Origin: an uncultured Bacilli bacterium
GTDB lineage: Bacteria > Bacillota_I > Bacilli_A > RF39 > UBA660
Direction of reading: 5' to 3'
DNA: 64,000 bases
Assembly (NCBI GenBank): GCA_934085595.1
Contig: CAKOHK010000002.1
Span: 1-64,000 of the forward strand
Shown here: positions 60,924 through 64,000 of the stretch, one piece after another
Layout: the number at the start of each line of letters is the position of its first letter
Position numbering within the stretch: the stretch's first letter is position 1
Translations under genes and position numbers: made by a program
Notes under the pieces: model-generated
What the model saw: only the letters and a program-made list of their open reading frames with translations
The model's database searches: none
What the model was told of the DNA's origin: nothing

Positions 60924-62828
60924 ATGGCAGAATATAATGAAAAATCAATAAAAATATTAGAAGGCTTAGAAGCCGTTAGAAAAAGACCAGGAATGTATAT
61001 AGGTTCAACAGATAAAGTTGGCTTACATCATTTAATATGGGAAATTGTAGATAATGCGATAGATGAATCAATAAATGGTTATGGTAATAAAATAGTTGTT
61101 ACACTAACAAAGCAAGGAAGCATTATAGTTAAAGATGAAGGAAGAGGAGTACCTATAGGTAAACATGCATCAGGAAAAAGTACACCAGAAGTAATATATA
61201 CTATATTGCATGCCGGAGGAAAGTTTGAAACATCAGGATATAAAGTATCTGGAGGCTTACACGGAGTAGGTTCATCAGTAGTAAATGCCTTATCAAAATG
61301 GATGAAAGTAACTATATATAGAGAAGGCAAAATAAGTGAAATTACATTTAAAAATGGTGGTAAAGTAGACAAACCACTTCATGAAATAGGCAAAACAAAA
61401 TTAACTGGAACAACAGTAGAGTTTATGCCAGATGAAGAAATATTTGGAAATGCAAGATTCAGTTATAGTACAATATGTGAAAGATTACAAGAAAGTGCAT
61501 TCTTAATAGATGGACTTACAATGGAAGTAATAGATGAAGAAGATGGCAAAGACAATGTATATTGTTATGATAATGGACTTGTATCATTCATTGATTACAT
61601 TAACGAATCTAAAAATGTTATAAATAAAGTAATAAGTTTTAATGGAAATAAAAATAATATAGATGTATCAATAGCACTTCAATATACAGATGGTTATAAT
61701 GAAAACATAATGTCATTTGTTAATAATGTAAAAACAAGTGATGGTGGTACACATGAAGTAGGATTTAAAACTGGACTTACAAAAGCATTTAATGATTATA
61801 TAAAAAATAATAACTTACTTAAAAGCAAAGATGGACTTCTTGATGGAACAGATATAAGAGAAGGTATTAGTGCAGTAATAAGTTTAAAGATACCAGAAAA
61901 CTTATTACAATTTGAAGGACAAACAAAAACAAAACTAGGAACGCCTACAGCAAGACCAATAGTTGAAAGTATAGTATATGAAAAATTATCATTCTACTTA
62001 AATGAGAATAAGGAGTCTGCTGGTAAAATAGTGGAAAAAGCACTTAGAAGTAAATTAGCACGTGAAGCAGCAAGAAAAGCAAGAGAAGAATCAAGAAACG
62101 GAAAGAGTAAATCAAAGTTTGAAAAGAACTTATCAGGTAAGTTCGCACCAGCTCACAGTAAAAATCCGAAAATAAATGAATTATTTTTAGTCGAAGGAAA
62201 CTCAGCAGGAGGTTCAGCTAAAGGCGGAAGAGATAGAAAGTTTCAAGCAATATTACCACTTAGAGGAAAAGTAATAAATGCAGATAAAGCATCAATGCAA
62301 GACTTACTAGCTAACGAAGAAATAAACACAATAATTTATACAATTGGAGCAGGAGTAGGACAAGACTTTGACGTAAAAGATTCAAACTATGATAAAGTAA
62401 TAATAATGTCAGATGCAGATGTAGACGGAGCTCACATACAAATATTACTCTTAACATTCTTCTATAGATATATGAGAGGCTTAATAGAAGAAGGAAAACT
62501 ATATATCGCAATGCCTCCTTTATATAAACTTGATTTTGGTAAAAATAAGTATTATGCATATACAGATGAAGAATTGGATGAATTAAAGAAAAAACATCCA
62601 GGTAAATGCTCTATACAAAGATACAAAGGTTTAGGAGAAATGAATCCAGACCAATTATGGGATACAACTATGAATCCAGACACAAGAAGTTTAATAAGAG
62701 TAAATATAACTGATGCATCTCTTGCTGAAAAAAGAGTAAGTGTATTAATGGGAGACAAAGTTGAACCAAGAAAAGAATGGATAAATGAAAATGTAGAGTT
62801 TACCATGGAAGATAATTATAGAGCATAG
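60924..62828 (+). CDS. parE: DNA topoisomerase IV subunit B
   Basis: The ~634-residue GHKL ATPase has EIVDNAIDESINGYG, DEGRGVPIGKHASGKSTPEV in parts (DEGRGVP), GGLHGVGSSVVNAL, LVEGNSAGGSAKGGRDRKFQ in parts (EGNSAGGSAKGGRDR) and SDADVDGAHIQILL. GRDRKFQAILPLRGKVIN is the Gram-positive ParE form rather than GyrB. With ParC it separates daughter chromosomes. GGAGAA at 60912-60917 supports the ATG at 60924; an ATG at 60909 lies six bases after TATAAT and would be leaderless. Confidence 0.93.
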   Translation: MAEYNEKSIKILEGLEAVRKRPGMYIGSTDKVGLHHLIWEIVDNAIDESINGYGNKIVVTLTKQGSIIVKDEGRGVPIGKHASGKSTPEVIYTILHAGGKFETSGYKVSGGLHGVGSSVVNALSKWMKVTIYREGKISEITFKNGGKVDKPLHEIGKTKLTGTTVEFMPDEEIFGNARFSYSTICERLQESAFLIDGLTMEVIDEEDGKDNVYCYDNGLVSFIDYINESKNVINKVISFNGNKNNIDVSIALQYTDGYNENIMSFVNNVKTSDGGTHEVGFKTGLTKAFNDYIKNNNLLKSKDGLLDGTDIREGISAVISLKIPENLLQFEGQTKTKLGTPTARPIVESIVYEKLSFYLNENKESAGKIVEKALRSKLAREAARKAREESRNGKSKSKFEKNLSGKFAPAHSKNPKINELFLVEGNSAGGSAKGGRDRKFQAILPLRGKVINADKASMQDLLANEEINTIIYTIGAGVGQDFDVKDSNYDKVIIMSDADVDGAHIQILLLTFFYRYMRGLIEEGKLYIAMPPLYKLDFGKNKYYAYTDEELDELKKKHPGKCSIQRYKGLGEMNPDQLWDTTMNPDTRSLIRVNITDASLAEKRVSVLMGDKVEPRKEWINENVEFTMEDNYRA

Positions 62829-62837
62829 GGGTGAATT

Positions 62838-64000
62838 ATGGAAAAAGAAAATAGTATATTAAAAAGAATACAAGATTATGCATTAGAAGAAATAATGGGA
62901 GACAGATTTGGAAAATATGCAAAAGAAATAATACTAGATAGAGCAATCCCAGATGTAAGAGATGGACTAAAACCCGTACAAAGAAGAATACTATATGCAA
63001 TGTATAAAGCAGGAAATACATGGGATAAAGGATATATTAAATGTGCCGCAACAGTAGGAGATGTACTTGGTAAGTTCCACCCACATGGAGATTCATCAGT
63101 GTATGAAGCCATGGTAAGAATGTCACAGTGGTGGAAACAAAATACTATATTAGTAGATATTCATGGTAATAATGGTTCAATGGATGGAGACCAAGCAGCA
63201 GCCTACCGTTATACAGAAGCTAAACTTGCTAAAATAAGTAAAGAACTTTTAAATGAACTAGATAAAGACACAGTATCATGGTCACCAAACTTCGACGATA
63301 GATTTTTAGAACCAACTGTATTACCAGCAAAGTTTCCTAATTTACTTGTAAACGGAACAAACGGAATCAGTGCAGGATATGCAACAAATATCCCACCTCA
63401 TAACTTAATAGAAATAATAGATGCTACTATCAAAAGAATAGATAGTCCTACATGTAAATTAGATACAATCCTATCAATAGTAAAAGGGCCAGATTTCCCA
63501 ACCGGAGGAATTGTAGAAGGCAAAAACGGAATAATAGATGCATTTACAAACGGAAGAGGAAAAGTAATAGTAAGAAGTAAAGTAGAGTTCCATAAAGAAA
63601 AAGGAAAAGAACAAATAATTATTACAGAAATACCATTTGAAGTAAACAAAGCACTTTTAGTAAATAAAATAGACATGATAAGAATAGACAAAAAAATAGA
63701 TGGTATGAGTGAAGTAAGAGATGAAACCGATAGAGAAGGTTTAAGAATAGTTATTGATTTAAAAGCAGGAGCAAACAAAGACTTAATACTAAACTATTTA
63801 TATAAAAATACTGACCTTCAAGTATCATATAACTATAACATGGTAGCAATAGTAAACAGAACTCCTAAATGTCTTGGTATAATAGAAATGCTAGATGCAT
63901 ACATAGCACACTATAAAGAAGTAATAGAAAAAAGAACAAAGTTTAATCTAGCGGCATATTCAAAAGAATATAATATAGTTTCAGGTCTTATAAAAGCAAT
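62838..64000 (+). CDS. parC: DNA topoisomerase IV subunit A (3' part beyond window)
   Basis: At least 387 residues are visible; the frame runs off the window end. It begins MEKENSILKRIQDYALEEIM and has RAIPDVRDGLKPVQRRILYAM in parts (PDVRDGLKPVQRRIL), GDVLGKFHPHGDSSVYEAM in parts (KFHPHGDSSVYEA) and the catalytic Tyr in AAAYRYTEAKL. It follows parE by nine bases, and topology (ParE-ParC) is as in other Firmicutes. Confidence 0.95.
   Translation, partial: MEKENSILKRIQDYALEEIMGDRFGKYAKEIILDRAIPDVRDGLKPVQRRILYAMYKAGNTWDKGYIKCAATVGDVLGKFHPHGDSSVYEAMVRMSQWWKQNTILVDIHGNNGSMDGDQAAAYRYTEAKLAKISKELLNELDKDTVSWSPNFDDRFLEPTVLPAKFPNLLVNGTNGISAGYATNIPPHNLIEIIDATIKRIDSPTCKLDTILSIVKGPDFPTGGIVEGKNGIIDAFTNGRGKVIVRSKVEFHKEKGKEQIIITEIPFEVNKALLVNKIDMIRIDKKIDGMSEVRDETDREGLRIVIDLKAGANKDLILNYLYKNTDLQVSYNYNMVAIVNRTPKCLGIIEMLDAYIAHYKEVIEKRTKFNLAAYSKEYNIVSGLIKA

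Noticed and set aside
1..64000. Mycoplasma code (TGA as Trp)
   Set aside because: Several genes end in TGA at positions consistent with family lengths, and Trp is written TGG throughout.
1..64000. CRISPR arrays or DGR reverse transcriptase
   Set aside because: No regularly spaced direct repeats and no reverse-transcriptase motif were seen in the window.

Overview
The window is strongly AT-rich, tightly packed chromosomal DNA from a low-GC Gram-positive bacterium, most likely a member of the Bacilli, possibly an uncultured host-associated lineage near Erysipelotrichia/Mollicutes (inference). Evidence: bacillus-type RNase P RNA beside gpsB, and family-typical FtsA/FtsZ, GpsB, CdaA/CdaR, RodZ/PgsA, RecA, YvcK, SpoVS and CotE. 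TGA is used as a stop (for example in the HAD gene at 10602-11117 and the TraC-like gene at 27395-27973), so the code is standard, not the mycoplasma code. UppP, a D,D-carboxypeptidase and division genes indicate a walled cell. A GerA-type germinant receptor operon, CotE and SpoVS indicate endospore formation.

Layout. 1-1938: large SipW-type surface protein with an unusual C-terminal cassette. 2015-2613: rpsP-khpA. 2580-6119 (minus): gerAA-gerAC-gerAB. 6205-10494: CBS-containing inorganic pyrophosphatase, cotE, a serine hydrolase and a zinc-ribbon protein. 10548-15497: HAD, MBL hydrolase, priA, fmt and a membrane protein in one dense run. 15508-17329: gpsB, RNase P RNA, rodZ-like, pgsA. 17558-25072: glycosyltransferase, recA, carboxypeptidase, yvcK, tRNA-Ala, recG, yebC. 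25160-35184: chromosomal type IV secretion locus (VirB6/TrbL-like, PrgI-like, TraC-like, VirB4, SpoIID-domain protein, lipoprotein, VirD4) with no relaxase, integrase or oriT recognised. 35228-39577: rhodanese, DedA, rmuC, recD2. 39580-43366: accessory island with a candidate structured RNA, an IS30 element, a 160-nt imperfect palindrome, a promoter whose spacer holds 12 Gs, and a second SipW-type surface protein with the same kind of C-terminal cassette. 43367-48830: AI-2E-family permease, spoVS, cdaA-cdaR, uppP. 48888-54386: small membrane proteins, lipoproteins, an ABC-F ATPase and a third SipW-like protein. 54435-60090: ftsA-ftsZ, metallopeptidase, trmH-like, rimM, trmD, tRNA-Ile, tRNA-Glu. 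60234-64000: membrane protein, parE and the start of parC.

The most interesting signals are: (1) a surface protein behind a promoter with a 12-G tract between -35 and -10, which looks like a phase-variation switch; (2) C-terminal cassettes in both large surface proteins that are about 54% GC and A-poor in an A-rich genome, as expected of a diversity-generating-retroelement variable region or an imported/recombining cassette; (3) the relaxase-less T4SS with a SpoIID-type lytic domain; (4) genes whose start codon sits 5-6 nt after a TATAAT box (leaderless candidates), and two genes that appear to start at ATA/ATT.
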